From positions 78,491-142,490 of the forward strand of contig JANQBS010000093.1 in assembly GCA_033085395.1 (NCBI GenBank): a stretch of 64,000 nt of DNA, read 5' to 3'. The position numbers and the translations under genes are program-made. Origin of the DNA: Xanthoparmelia taractica. Its lineage: Eukaryota; Ascomycota; Lecanoromycetes; Lecanorales; Parmeliaceae. A model generated the notes under the pieces. The model ran no database searches, was not told the DNA's origin, and saw only the letters and a program-made list of their open reading frames with translations. This document shows, in pieces, positions 33,948-45,938 of this stretch; the first letter of the stretch is position 1; the number at the start of each line of letters is the position of its first letter.

Positions 33948-36233
33948 ATGCTTTCGAAGCGCATCCTTACGCATGTGAGCTTATGCCTCTCGCTCACTCT
34001 CCCTACCTTCGCCGTCTTACATGAGAAACTGGCCGCTGTGCCCACTGGATGGACCCAAGTTGGGGCTCCCGCGGAAAATGACACTCTGGTCTTGCAGATT
34101 GCCTTGGCGCAACAGAATCTCGAAGAATTAGACGCGAGGATCCTGGCTGTCTCTACCCCTGGAAGTGCTTCCTACGGTCAACACATGGACCGTGATGCTG
34201 TCGCTGCGATGCTCGCGCCATCAGCCGATGCCGGTCCCGCCGTCTTAACATGGCTGGAAGAAGCCGGTATCACGAACTTATTCACCGATGGCGCAATCAT
34301 AATCTTATCGACTACGGTTTCCACGGCGAATACTCTTCTCAGTACCACGTTCAATTACTATGAGAATGACGGCGTTCAGAAGCTGCGTACCACACAATAT
34401 TCCGTTCCGGACGATCTCCAATCCCACATCGATCTCATTACGCCTACTACTTACTTTGGAAAAACGGTCCCTCTGATTCCAGCACCTAGGATGGCTCGTC
34501 CGGTGAGGAAACTTGTACACCGCTACCTCAATAATTTCAATGGTACCACCAACAGTACCGTCCCTAGTCCCACCAGTAGTACCACTCTTCATCCCACCAG
34601 TAGTGCCACCCCTGGTCCCACCAATACCACAGTCGACGCTAGCTGCGCCACTTTGATCACGCCGACTTGTCTCAAAGAGCTATACAACATCCACTACACG
34701 CCTGATCCCAAGTCCGGAAGCACGATTGGTTTTGGAAGTTTCCTCAATCAATCTGCTCGCACGGAAGATCTTGCTCTCTTCCAGGAAGCGCAAGGTATCC
34801 CTCAGCAAGGATTTTCCGTTGAGCTCATCAATGGAGGGATCAATGATCAAGCCATCGACGGTAACCATGGAGAAGCGGATCTGGATGTGGAGTATATAAG
34901 TGGAATCAGTAGCCCCCTCCCAATCATCAGCTACATCACTGGGGGATCACCGTGAGTCTCACAAGCGACGACCTTTCCGATGCACAGCCGCATGCTCATT
35001 TTTGCCTAGCCCTTTTGTCCCAAATCTTGATGAACCAACTTCTGCAGACAACACAAATGAACCGTATCTCAATTACTATCAGTACCTCCTCTCACTGCCC
35101 AACAGCGAGCTGCCACCTGTCATTACCAACTCCTACGGGGATGACGAACAGGTAAGCAGCCGGTCTTTGCTCTCCCCCACCCAATCTCTTCAACAACTGA
35201 ACCATCACGCAGACCGTACCTGAGAAGTACGCCAATCGAGTCTGCAGCATGATTGGCCAATTAGGATTACGAGGAATCTCTGTTCTCGAATCTTCAGGCG
35301 ACACAGGTATGTGCATTTTTGGCGGGTGCCGCTCTGTCATGATCCCGACAACGACCATTCCACTGACGCACCCCACAGGCGTCGGTGCACCTTGTCAATC
35401 CAACGACGGCAAGAGGACACCACAATTCACGCCTACGTTCCCAGGCACCTGTCCCTACATCACCGCCGTCGGCGGCACCCAATCCATCAGTCCCGAGATC
35501 GCCTGGACCGCCAGCTCGGGCGGCTTCAGCAACTATTTCCCGCGCCCGGATTACCAAGCAGCCGCGGTGTCCACGTATCTGGACGACTACATTAGCCCAG
35601 CCACCAGGGAGTACTTTAGCGCTTACACCAACTTTAGCAATCGCGGATATCCGGATGTTTCGGCGCATAGCTTGCTCCCTGAGTAAGGTCCCCTCTGCTC
35701 GCTTGCTCGTCCCTATTTTCCCCCTTTCTTGCAACGGGGGAGATCTGTATATACGTTCCGCTGCTTACTATACTGTCTTGAACAGTTATGCTGTCATCGT
35801 CAACGGCGAACCCGAGCTCTCGGGCGGCACCTCGGCCGCAGCTCCCGTCTTCGCCTCCGTCATCGCTCTCCTCAACGACGCTCGCTTCAAGGCCGGAAAG
35901 CCGGCCCTCGGCTTCCTGAACCCGTGGCGTAAGCATATCCTCTTCAACCAAAAACACCCCCCCCCTTCCTACAACTTTTACTTTGACAAACCACAAATCG
36001 ATGATACGCTGACTCCTTACTTAGTCTACGCCGTCGGCTTCGCGGGCCTCACGGACATCACGGGCGGCCGGAGCGTCGGCTGCAACGGCATCAATGGCCA
36101 AACGGGTCGTCCCGTTGTCGGCGGCAGCATCATCCCGTTTGCGAGTTGGAACGCGACGACGGGGTGGGATCCGGTGACGGGGCTCGGCGTGCCGGATTTT
36201 GAGAGGCTGTTGGCGCTGGCGTTGGGGTCTTAG
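33948..36233 (+). CDS. Secreted sedolisin-family serine carboxyl (tripeptidyl) peptidase, S53
   Basis: Six exons: 33948-34951, 35010-35151, 35213-35306, 35379-35682, 35786-35928, 36025-36233 (introns 58-103 nt), 631 aa. A hydrophobic signal (residues about 8-22) leads into a pro-domain with the SASYGQHM element (73-80). A Thr/Ser/Pro-rich, potentially glycosylated linker follows (about 198-230). Catalytic residues of sedolisins are visible: E309 and D313 in HGEADLDVEY, the oxyanion Asp in NSYGDDEQ (about 379), and Ser at about 531 in SGGTSAAAP. The calcium site is likely the C-terminal block around GWDPVTGLGVPDFERL. It would be an acid-active endo- or tripeptidyl peptidase acting outside the cell. 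The linker between pro-domain and catalytic core is long for the family. Confidence 0.94.
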
Positions 36234-36239
36234 ATTATC

Positions 36240-38050
36240 ATTTTACGGATTGATGACTTTTTAATGAATGAATGGGGTGTTTTGTTTCTTGGTAGATGGA
36301 CTGGCTGGGTGGGTAATGAGGTAGGGAGGGAGTGAGGGAGGGGGTGTTCGCTTCTTGTAATTACTTTCTTGGTGGGGAGTGCATTTGGGGGTTTGGGGGG
36401 GAGGATTGGTGGAGAAAAGGTGGGGAGGGTAGTACTGGTATAGGATAATTTAATCAGTAATAGTGATGTGAATACGGGTTTTGTGGTGGAGAGTACTTAC
36501 CTTGGTAATGAGTAATGTACCATACTTGATGAGGAGACTTCGACTTCCCTAATGAATAAACGGAGGTTTATTGGTAGATAGACTGGCTAACTGAGTAATA
36601 AGGGAGTGAGGAAGGGAGTAAGTGGGTGTGGGTGTACGCTTCTTGTCTTTACTTTCTTGATAGGTGTGTGGGTTGGGGATAAGATTAATGGAGAAGAGGA
36701 GGGAAAGGGAGAGGGGAGGGTAGTGCTGGTACGGGGTAGAGCTTATTACCTTGATAAGTAATGGGTCGTGAGGACCATGTTGCGTTCTAGAATCACAAGT
36801 AATGTATTATGCTCAACGAGGAGATTTGACTCTCTGTTGTTTGTTCGAGCCGGATCTTCTTACGCTTTTATTTTCGTTTTTGAATAGCTTGAGTTGTGTG
36901 TTTTTGATAGCGTAAGTTGTTCTCGTTGGTTGGTTGGTTGATTGATTGGTGGTGGTGTAAGAGGAGAGGAGATGGGATAGGATGGTGGCGGAGATCCTAT
37001 AAGTGAGATATATGGAACAGCTGTATCTTCTACGCTTTGTTTTATTTTAGTATTGATAGCTTATGTTGGTGTGGTTGGTTGGTTGGTTGGTTGGTGGTCG
37101 TGCAAGATGAGGTGGGGATACTAGTGGAGGTCTATTAGTGGGATGGAACGGAGGACGGAGGGATATCACCTTACGTGGTCTTCTAGGTGAAGAAGCAAGG
37201 GGAGAGGGGAGAGGGGGGGGTGGGGGGGTGTTGTTTGATTAAAGTAGGTGAGTGAATATACGCTTGTTATGATATTCATTCGTTTTTGGGCGATGTGGTA
37301 TTGGAAAAGGAGGGCAGCGCTGGTATATGTTATGTGTTTATTCTTGGTAAGTAAGTAAGTAATAAGCATTATTCGTACGATTTTTATGTTTTAGAGTTGT
37401 GGATAGTGAGTGAGTAATGCTTCGTGAGATGAGATGAGAAGGGCGCTCGGAAGCCGAACTGGATATTTTTGCTACTCTTTGTTTTGTATTTGGTAGCTTG
37501 AGTTGTTCTAAGTGCTTGTTGAGCGATGGCGGTTTTGGGCGTTTATGGATGGGTGGACTCGCTGGCTGGCTGGCTGGGTTGGTGAGTGAGTATATGGTCC
37601 GCTTCAATGATTGTTTCGTTAGGTAGGGTTGAACAGTTTAGGGATTGATCGGGATTAGAAGGGTAAGTTAGTACTCATACGAGTATAGTCGATTTAATAA
37701 GTAATAGTTAGTTTGTGAGTACGGGTTTTGGATTCTAGAATCACAAGTAAGAAATTATTACGGGATGAGATGAGAAGGGAGCCCTGTTGTCGAGTCGAAC
37801 GGTTTGCGCTTTGGTTAATTTTAAAAGCTTTGGTGATCTCGTTGCTTGATGGTGGTCTGAGATGAGATGAGATGCTCTTGGGCGTTGAGGTTGGGGTATA
37901 TGGGAATCGTGGTTTCGAAGGGATGGGGGTTTGGGGGGGGGGGGAGGGGGGGGGGTTAAATCTCGACCGGCTATGATGGGATGGAAAAGGATGGGATGGA
38001 ATGGGATATGATGTGATGAATAGAGTCTGACTTGTAGGTCGGTTCTGTGT
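36240..38050. repeat. Degenerate G/T-rich large-unit tandem repeats
   Basis: At least two clear ~285-bp units (about 36285-36560 and 36570-36850) share ordered words: GGTAGAT.GACTGGCT, GTAA..AGGGAGTGAGG, CGCTTCTTGT..TTACTTTCTTG, GGGAGGGTAGT.CTGGTA, TTACCTTG.TAA. Weaker copies continue near 37172-37400 and 37550-37770; the word TCTAGAATCACAAGTAA recurs at 36787 and 37734. Embedded are GGTTGGTTGG tracts (36925, 37072) and a near-continuous G run (37932-37956). No gene is seen. Confidence 0.65.
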
Positions 38051-40841
38051 GACCGCGCGCCGCTCACAGTAGGAGCTTTTGCGATGATGGGGTTATTCTT
38101 TTTTTTGAATGCTCCGTTCTGTAATATACAGAAGCGTGGAAGTTGAGGTTGAGGTTGAGTTGCGTCTGTTTGGGTGAGAGGGAGTACTGGTTGGTATGAA
38201 TTGATTGATGAAGAACGTTTTGAAGTAATTCGAGGTGTAGGTGGGGACGCGCCTTTGGCTTTTTGTTTTTCTATCTTTTTGATTTTCCTGTTTTTTGGTT
38301 GCCTTTTTTGTTTTCTTTTTTCTTGAGGCGGAGGGGAGCAAAAAGTGAGAGGGGGAGGAGGGGTATGTTATGTTTTTGGTGAGATAAAGTAGGGGGTTCC
38401 GTGGAAGAGATGAGGCAGGGTTTTTTGTGTTTCCGGGTATATAGCTTTTGGAGAAAGGACTGTGGGTGGAGCTGGTGGGAAGGGAGGGTTATTGGGGGGT
38501 CCCGGGAAGAAGGGGAGATGGGATTCTTGATGTGCGGATTGGGATTATTTGTTGGTTGGTTTGGGGGAAAGGGGGCCCTGGTTGGATGAGATATTGGGGA
38601 AAAGAAAGGGAAGCAAAGGGAGAGGAAGCTTGCATGGAATCTACGGAAAAGAGGAAAGGGAGTACATACATTGTCCTTGGCATTAGAAAGGTAATCCTCC
38701 AACCCTACGCACCCGCTCACAGAGCCAAGTCGTCAAGTACAGACTCTTGACTCTTGTTAGGCAGGATACACAGTTGTTCATCTGCGTGGAGAAGAACTCC
38801 AGCGCTTTGTGGTTGCATGAATGAATGATTGCTAGGCGGATTCTCAGGGGTCGAAGCACTTTCTCATCCGTCGAGCATTCTGTTGGTTTTGGGGTAAACA
38901 ACGAATGTGAAAGGCCAGGGAAACTTGAGTGGTCTGGGAGCACGATGTGCATCCTATCTTTGGCAGAGACCTGTTGCCGCCCTGGCCAATCCTGGAGAAT
39001 TGCGGAGGACGAGGTTCCTTGGTGTCGGTCCTTGCTGGTCTAGTATCTGGGTATTTGCCACCTCCATGATATTTTCGGCCTTGTGGTACGAGTTCGTTCT
39101 CATGCCCCAGGATATTGTAGTAGAGGTTGTCGAGGGCTCATCATCTCTAAAGTGCGTGGTGAGCGGAGGTGGAGCGTGAATGAAGCTTTCCAGAATTAGC
39201 AAGACCAAAGAACTGCGGTCTTCGAATAATTCACTAAGCTTATTCGGGGTACCGAAGACTTCCAGTTGTGGCGCACCGTGTCGGTGAATTACACACTGTA
39301 ACTTCGGAAGATTAATATGGCTGTAAGCACTAGCGAGCACGCACAGTTTGCAGCTGATCTAGACTGCCGATAAAAGCTGCATGCGCGCATCTTTTCAGCC
39401 TCTTCCGTCCTAAAGTGGGGGCCCTTATCGTGAGATTTGGTTTCTCTATCTTTGGCTTGCCCGTCCCCAAAGCCTGTTTATTTCCCAACTGTTTTACGGA
39501 ACCCAGCTTCAGAATTTAGAGAGTATCAGAACTGCGAGACATAAAGGAAACGGCAAGATCCATTTGAATACTATACCTTCTTTGTTGGATAAGACAGAAG
39601 AATTTGATTATCAGCGCAGCTGATAAGACTCTTCAAATTCAGAAGGACTGACAGCTGAGACCAGGGCGGACTATCGCAGAACCAAGGTACAGAAGCGAAG
39701 AACGCCCTTTGTCAAAGTCAACCGCTACAACGTGATCGCAGTCTTCGGTCCAGACCCAATAATCAGACAACAACGGATGACTATATAAAACGCCACGCGG
39801 GTAAACGAGGCGCGGGGTTGATGATAGCCGAGTTTGAATTGGGGTTCGAGATGCATTGCGGTATGCCAGGTTCCGTACCCAAACTGTAGATATGGGAGAA
39901 ACGGAGGGTTGCCTTGTCCTTCATCACCATGGATCTTTGCGACATGAATACGCGGAATCCGAGCCCACCATGTCTGAATAAAGCTAGTATAAGCGCATGC
40001 TGCCCCTTGTACAGATAGAGGCACGTTTGATTATCAAGTGCTAATCTTTCAAGATCATATATAGCGATTGGCTGGCTGACCTGACAGCAGTGCGTTATGC
40101 TTTTCCTATCTTGTAGTGGAACTCGTGCAAAAGGATGTCGAAGCCTTAAGATATCAAGCTTTTCGTGTTTCGCGTGATTCCCGAGCGAGGCCTTGCGTCA
40201 CAAACTCCGTAACATCTGTCAAGTAGCGGCATTGCTCTGGTCCATCACAGCGCATGCTGCTCAATTCGGTCCACGATTCTGCGAATCCACGAGAAGCCAA
40301 CTTTGATGTATGCGGTGCAGCAACCAATACCTTAGAGCACCAATGTGCAGATCGCGAGTGATGAAATCTCTCTCGTAAACTACCATATCGGGTTTATGGA
40401 GTAGATAGACAGAGAGATACCATGGAGTGACAACGGTGGCTGGAAAGCGCTCGCGTCCCGCTGGAAGGTACCTCTTCAAGGCAATTGACCCAAAGGATAG
40501 TCTTGCTAGCTGGTGACCTCGAAGCTCAGAGCGAATAGGAGCTATCTTCTTGTTGCTAATATGTCGAAAGAGTATGTAAATTGATGCTTGTCCTAATAGT
40601 AAGTAATTAGTTTGGTATGTAGCATGTGAGGAACGTTGCCATCCATTTACAGAGGGAAAAATTAGGCCATTCCCCAAGCCATATCCAGCGCTCAGCTGCT
40701 GGCTGAGCAGAACAATGGGCCCAGTTTTTGTACAACAACAAGCATGATCGATGGATTGTTAGCATTTAAGCCGGTTCTAATAAAGTTACAGCAGAGACCT
40801 TCACCAATTCCATTCTCAACTCCCTCGCCGTCCCAAGTCCC
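38051..40841. other. Intergenic, no supported gene
   Basis: No gene I can support. 38090-38340 is T-rich. Three minus-strand frames (38954-39340, 128 codons; 39725-40024, 99; 40261-40677, 138) have protein-like stretches but no recognised domain, signal or splice partner. Confidence 0.4.
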
Positions 40842-41486
40842 CTACTCCAACACCCTGCTTAGGAAAGCCTCCTCCAACCTTCCAACCTCTCTTTTAAAAG
40901 TCTCCACCTCTTTCCAACAGTCTAATGGCCTGCGGTCATTCAACCTCAGACATGCCACTACCTTGTCTTTCGCCTTGTTGAGTTCCCGGTCTTTCATTAT
41001 ATCCTCTTTCAGCTGTCTCTCTTTCAGCTTCCCTTTCAGCTTTTCAATTTCCTCTTGCACCTTCGCCCTACTCAAATCCCTTGTCCTGTCACCTTCTGCT
41101 TTGCCTTTATGATCCGGGCCACCCGCAGAATCAGTCTGGTCAGGGATCGTGGTCGAAGGGGTGTTGGTACTTTCGGTGGTAGAATCGGGTAATGAAGATA
41201 TACGGGCTGTCAGATCCTTGAGCTCTCGGTCCGTCTCAGCTTCGAGACGCTTGAGCTCGGCCGCGACACGGGACTGAATATGTAGTTCTAGGTCTTTGGC
41301 ACGGGTGCTGTCGGTTTCGGGACTGGCTTGGAGGGCATTCACAACGTCTTGAGAGAAGCGGATCGGAGTCTCGCTTGGGTGGATTAGAGGCGAGGTTTGG
41401 AGTCTTTAAAAGGTCATTGTAGATTCTTACCTAGAAAAGACATGTTGCGTACTCGAAGGAGCCGGTTTTGAGGAGCCGGAGCCCAT
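40842..41486 (-). CDS. MIC19: MICOS complex subunit MIC19 (CHCH protein)
   Basis: Two exons on the minus strand: 41486-41431 and 41373-40842 (intron 57 nt), 195 aa. It starts MGSGSSKPA, with Gly2 as in a myristoylation-type start, then SETPIRFSQDVVNALQASPE, the DUF1690 block of this family. A long coiled coil (residues about 45-150, Lys/Glu/Leu-rich) leads to a C-terminal CHCH pair with CX10C spacing (CLRLNDRRPLDC) that yeast Mic19 uses as a redox switch. It helps hold cristae junctions at the mitochondrial inner membrane. It is transcribed divergently from glucokinase over about 0.95 kb. Confidence 0.94.
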
Positions 41487-42434
41487 ATTGTTGGAGGTGA
41501 TCGAGAACGGTGCGAAGTACGTAAAGGACCGCGTGGATGTTCACGACAGAGACAGTGAGAGCGCGCCGCGCCGTTGAGTGCTAAGCCATATCAATTGCAC
41601 ATGCTGAGGATGGTTGCGTGATTCAATTGAGCTTGTGAATAATTTGTCGAAGTTTGCAAGAGCTCAAATTCGAGCTTCAAGCCGTAGGGCTGAAACTCCG
41701 AGAAGCACCGCAGAGATGTGTTCGTTCATTTGGCAACATGATCAAGGGACAATGAATACGCTGCACGACTGACTGCTAAGAACAACAAACTCGAAGCACC
41801 GGCAAGTCTGCGAACTCTTCGCATTGCTTCGATCTTAAGGCCTGGTTACCAAGACTGTAACCCAGACTCCCACCTTCCCCGCATTTCAGCAGCATAAGCA
41901 TCAACAACAGCAGCTCCTAGACGGGTTGAGCTCTCCCAATACTGCCCCCAGAAGACTATAAATGGTATAATATAGGTTTTAGGCTTGAACTGAAGGGTTT
42001 GCTTTACAGCAAAAAGCAATTGGCTTCGATTTACAATTCTGCCCAACCTAGGGCAAAGGCCCGAAAGCCTCCTCCTCCTCCAACAACTTCCCCGCGATTT
42101 GTCTCCACAAACCGGCACATTGGCGTACCTCCGCTCCCACATTCCCCCCCTCTTCGAGACTTCTTCCTCTGTACCCTTCATCTACTCCTCCGCCAACTTC
42201 AAGATTTCCTCAAAGCTGTCCCGCAGATCCACATTTACTACCGCCCAGCTCCTCTCCTTTGCGGCCCTGCTCGTACTTGTCGCTCTTCAATTCCTCACAG
42301 CACCACCAGCTCTACCAAGGGGGTCTTTCAAAGGCCATCCAGCCCGCCGAGGCCTATCCCAGCGGCGTCCGCTGCCAGTGTGTGAGAAATTTAGCATCTT
42401 CTCGGAGCCATTCCCAATCTCTCGACGGTACCAA
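41487..42434. other. Divergent promoter region of MIC19 and glucokinase
   Basis: Contains both 5' regions. A plus-strand frame is open from about 42099 into glucokinase without an in-frame ATG until 42435; I treat it as 5' UTR because the family's usual N-terminus begins at that ATG. Confidence 0.55.
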
Positions 42435-43949
42435 ATGTCGGTCCTCGAGGAAGCGAAGCGGGTGGCGGCGGAGTTTGAGTACTCATCGGAGGATCTGAAC
42501 AGAGGGGTGAAAGCATTCATAAGCCAAATGGACGAAGGACTACAAAAGAGAGGGACATCTCTGAGCCAAATACCAACATATGTTACAGCTGTCCCCAACG
42601 GTACGGAAAAGGGTCTATATCTAGCGGTAGATCTTGGTGGCACAAACTTCCGAGTCTGCTCCATACAGCTCCACGGAAATACTACATTCTCTCTCACCCA
42701 ATCGAAAGTCGCGATACCCCGAGAGCTGATGGTCGCCAAGACATCTCATGAGCTATTTTCATTCCTGGCAAAGCAGATTGAGAACTTCCTTCGGACGCAT
42801 CATAATGACCATTTCGAAGCACATATCCGGCGAAGGAATACCATGAGTTCAGGAGAAGGTTTCCAGAAGGAGGAGATATTCCAATTGGGATTCACCTTCA
42901 GCTTTCCAGTCAACCAGATTGGTATCAACAGAGGGACGCTAGCAAGATGGACGAAAGGCTTCGACATTGCTGATGCCATTGGGCAAGATGTCTGTGAGCT
43001 GCTTCAAAAAGAGATCGACGCTCTTCATTTGCCAGTGAAAGTCGCAGCTCTAGTCAACGACACCGTAGGGACGCTAATGGCGCGATCGTACACATCTCCT
43101 GGAAAGACAGGTACCCTAGTTGGTGCGATTTTCGGTACTGGAACCAACGGTGCTTATGTGGAAAAGCTCGACAAAATCACCAAACTCAGATCGATGGCCG
43201 AAAGCGCAGACTATGATAGGTCAACTGGCAATATGATTGTCAATACCGAATGGGGCTCTTTCGACAACCAAATGACCGTCTTACCCAATACGGTCTACGA
43301 TGAAGCACTTGACAAGGCAACCCCCAACCCTGGCATTCAGATGTTCGAAAAACGTGTCTCGGGCATGTTTCTGGGTGAGATATTGCGGAATGCCATCCTC
43401 GCACTAGTCAAAGACCCCAAGTGCCAGCTCTTCAAAGATGAACATTCCTCCACCAATGATTTCCACTCGACGACTACCATAGCAGAGGATTCGGCACTCT
43501 ATAAGCAGTGGGGCGTTGACACGAGCTTCCTGAGCATCGTTGCCGCAGATGACAGCCCAGGCCTGAAGGTGACGCGACAGGAACTTAACAAGGAATTTGG
43601 GGTCGACGCTGCGAGTACAGAGGATGCGGAAGCGGTCAAACTACTCGCCAACGCGATCGGCAAGCGCTCTGCCCGGCTTAGCGCGGTGGCGCTGGGTGCT
43701 ATTGTGATTTCAACGGATAATCACATTTCCAGAGGTGGGGGGGATGATGATGTGGTGGATCTTGGTGCTGATGGCAGCTTGGTGGAATACTATCCAGGGT
43801 TTGAGGATTACGTCCGGGAAGCATTCCGGGAGATGCCCGAGATCGGTCCCAAGGGCGAGAAGAGGATTCGGCTTGGGATTGCGAAGGATGGGAGTGGAGT
43901 TGGTGCCGCCTTGATTGCTCTGGTGGCTGCCCACAGAAGTGATGATTGA
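42435..43949 (+). CDS. GLK1: Glucokinase / hexokinase-family sugar kinase
   Basis: Single exon, 504 aa from the ATG at 42435. The phosphate-binding strand is LYLAVDLGGTNFRV (about 62-75). The sugar site shows FTFSFPVNQIGINRGTLARW and TKGFDIADAIGQDV; catalytic Asp is in AALVNDTVGTLMA. The adenosine segment includes GAIFGTGTNGAYVE and a late SVVALGAIV-type strand. It phosphorylates glucose to glucose-6-phosphate at the head of glycolysis. The N-terminus SVLEEAKRVAAEFEYSSEDL fits the fungal glucokinase branch rather than hexokinase proper. A Gly/Asp-rich loop (GGGDDDVVDLGADG) near residue 435 is an unusual insertion. Confidence 0.94.
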   Translation: MSVLEEAKRVAAEFEYSSEDLNRGVKAFISQMDEGLQKRGTSLSQIPTYVTAVPNGTEKGLYLAVDLGGTNFRVCSIQLHGNTTFSLTQSKVAIPRELMVAKTSHELFSFLAKQIENFLRTHHNDHFEAHIRRRNTMSSGEGFQKEEIFQLGFTFSFPVNQIGINRGTLARWTKGFDIADAIGQDVCELLQKEIDALHLPVKVAALVNDTVGTLMARSYTSPGKTGTLVGAIFGTGTNGAYVEKLDKITKLRSMAESADYDRSTGNMIVNTEWGSFDNQMTVLPNTVYDEALDKATPNPGIQMFEKRVSGMFLGEILRNAILALVKDPKCQLFKDEHSSTNDFHSTTTIAEDSALYKQWGVDTSFLSIVAADDSPGLKVTRQELNKEFGVDAASTEDAEAVKLLANAIGKRSARLSAVALGAIVISTDNHISRGGGDDDVVDLGADGSLVEYYPGFEDYVREAFREMPEIGPKGEKRIRLGIAKDGSGVGAALIALVAAHRSDD

Positions 43950-44750
43950 AGTGAAAGCATGATACTCCCGTGCATGTGTGAAGGACAAAGCAGGAAGAGG
44001 AGGGAGAGAGAGGCGAGCGTTTGTTGGATAGGACTTGCCTGCCCTGTTGATCTGGTTCTGTACATATATGAAGGTGTATACGAAAGATTTGGGTTGTCTT
44101 TATCACAGCGTATCTGATTGGAAAGACAAGTGCAAATACATCAAGTAGCATATACTGGATGCGTCCGCAGTACTCGTACAGTTGTAAAGTACCGAGGTAC
44201 CCTTACCGTGATATTGATATTTTTTCTACCTTATCTGATAAAGATAAGCGCAGCACTAAAATAAATAACGGGCTGGTCACGTGGCTTTCAAGCGCCCTTT
44301 TCTTTCCCCACTACAGTATACGGAGTATGTTGAAAGGTACCTGGGTTTTCAGAAAACTCTAGCACTAATTCAATCCCAGGTACAGTGCCGAAGGGGTCCC
44401 CGAGGACAATCAACTGCATCTGCCGAAACGTAGAGGCCGGTGTGCTACAAGATGGTCATTGGGGCCACGCATTAAAGTACCCGTCAGTGGCTGAGTGCAG
44501 CTGAAGGATTCCGAGAGAGCGATAACATATATCTCCCACTTCGGATCCTTGACAATTTCTCCTTCACACAAAGCAAGAATTGACTCTACTTGATTGATAC
44601 ATTTGCACGTTGTGGTAACCAGGACATCTGTGTCATCGGAACAACCCTTTGCCATTCTGTCATGAGCATTCAAAGCGCCTCGTACCTCGTACACCTTATT
44701 AATCTCAGCCATTTTGAACCTTTGCGCATACACTTTTCATATACGCAAAG
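43950..44750. other. Intergenic with GATA motif cluster
   Basis: 3' UTR of glucokinase and promoter of the next gene; no gene seen. A compact set of GATA words is listed separately. Confidence 0.6.
44231..44248. promoter_or_regulatory. Clustered, partly palindromic GATA sites
   Basis: TTATCTGATAAAGATAAG holds three GATA words (one reversed, two forward) within 18 bp, all matching HGATAR, the site of fungal nitrogen-type GATA factors (AreA/NIT2) and siderophore GATA factors. It lies ~500 bp before the gene at 44751. Binding is inferred only. Confidence 0.3.
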
Positions 44751-45938
44751 ATGCTTAACCGGAAGTCAAGTTGTGTCAAAAAGAAAGAATCTATCAATGC
44801 CGCCCCCCCGAAAAACGCTGGCGAAACCTTTACCTTCTTCCTAGGCCCCGGAAATCTCGACCCCTACACCCACTCCGATCAGCCGCCCTACTTTGACCTG
44901 CGCAAATGCCCGTCAATGGCCTCGGTCATCGCCCTTCGCCAATACCTCTCATTTTCTCGTGGTTTACCAAATGAGATCATCGACATCATCCTTGACCTCG
45001 CGGAGTACTGGCCGCACACCTCGTCTATCCTTGACATGACGACGAGAGTCTATAGTGGCGACATGTACTATGGCAGCTATGCGGCTCGACCACGGCAGAA
45101 ACTCGAGAGATTGCTCAGTACGCCGGAAAGCAGAAGGGAGTGGAAGGAGAATGGGTTTCTGATCCGGACCCCACCATTGGGGTGGCATTGCGTTAACGAT
45201 GCCGACTCATCCAAACGACGCGAAAGCGAACCGCCATCAATTATCCAGCCGAGACCGAAATGGAGGCCCCTGATTCCCAGGCCTCGAACGCCAACTTGGC
45301 TCCCACCACGGGGTCTGCATCCCGCCCGGCGTGTCGTTTTCGAAATCCTCAGCCGTGAAGAGAGGCTGGAAAACACGCACAGACCAGGCAGCACCTTCTG
45401 CTATGCCAACTCCAAAACCTCCTTCGACGCCACCGTCGACACAATTTCCTTCCCTAAAACGACCAAGAAATCGATAAAGCGCAGCATCGACCCCCTTATC
45501 TGGACCGCCGAAGCCGCCACAAAGGACTACCACCAACAACCTGCCGACGTCTGCTACACCATTCGCTCTAGATCCCCAAATCGCCCTTCTCCTTCTCCTT
45601 CTTCATCTTCCTGTTCTTCATCATCCTCAAACCCACCATACCAGGCGACCTCACCCTCTGGCGTAACGAAGAACTACACCGCGCACAACAGAAAGGTCGT
45701 CCGCACGTGGCGCTATGATGGTGCCGAACGCTGCTACTTGCCGACTACAGACCGGGATTTCGGAAGCGAGAACGCGACGGAATTTGTACGGGGGTTGAAG
45801 GAGGGCGATTGTATCGGGCTCTGGGCGCGGGCGAGGAAGGTCGAGGCGCGTGATGCGAGGAGAAGGCCGGGGGAGCAGGACAGGGCGTGGTGCAATGTGG
45901 TGGATCGGGTGGCGATTCATGTCTTTTGGGCTGTGTGA
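44751..45938 (+). CDS. Conserved fungal protein with F-box-like N-terminus, unknown function
   Basis: Single exon, 395 aa. GLPNEIIDIILDLAEYWPHT (about 72-91) resembles the F-box-like leucine/isoleucine helix with a following tryptophan. After it come patches typical of a widespread ascomycete orphan family: RRVVFEILSREERLEN near 190-205, a central Ser-rich low-complexity linker (about 288-310), then HNRKVVRTWRYD and a closing GDCIGLWARARK and VVDRVAIHVFWAV. The product may act as an adaptor, but no partner can be named. An in-frame ATG at 44934 would remove 61 residues and leave the F-box-like part intact; the upstream ATG is kept because the frame is open and protein-like. Confidence 0.75.
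   Translation: MLNRKSSCVKKKESINAAPPKNAGETFTFFLGPGNLDPYTHSDQPPYFDLRKCPSMASVIALRQYLSFSRGLPNEIIDIILDLAEYWPHTSSILDMTTRVYSGDMYYGSYAARPRQKLERLLSTPESRREWKENGFLIRTPPLGWHCVNDADSSKRRESEPPSIIQPRPKWRPLIPRPRTPTWLPPRGLHPARRVVFEILSREERLENTHRPGSTFCYANSKTSFDATVDTISFPKTTKKSIKRSIDPLIWTAEAATKDYHQQPADVCYTIRSRSPNRPSPSPSSSSCSSSSSNPPYQATSPSGVTKNYTAHNRKVVRTWRYDGAERCYLPTTDRDFGSENATEFVRGLKEGDCIGLWARARKVEARDARRRPGEQDRAWCNVVDRVAIHVFWAV

Noticed and set aside
42099..42434. N-terminal extension of glucokinase
   Set aside because: No in-frame ATG in this stretch; the family N-terminus starts at 42435.
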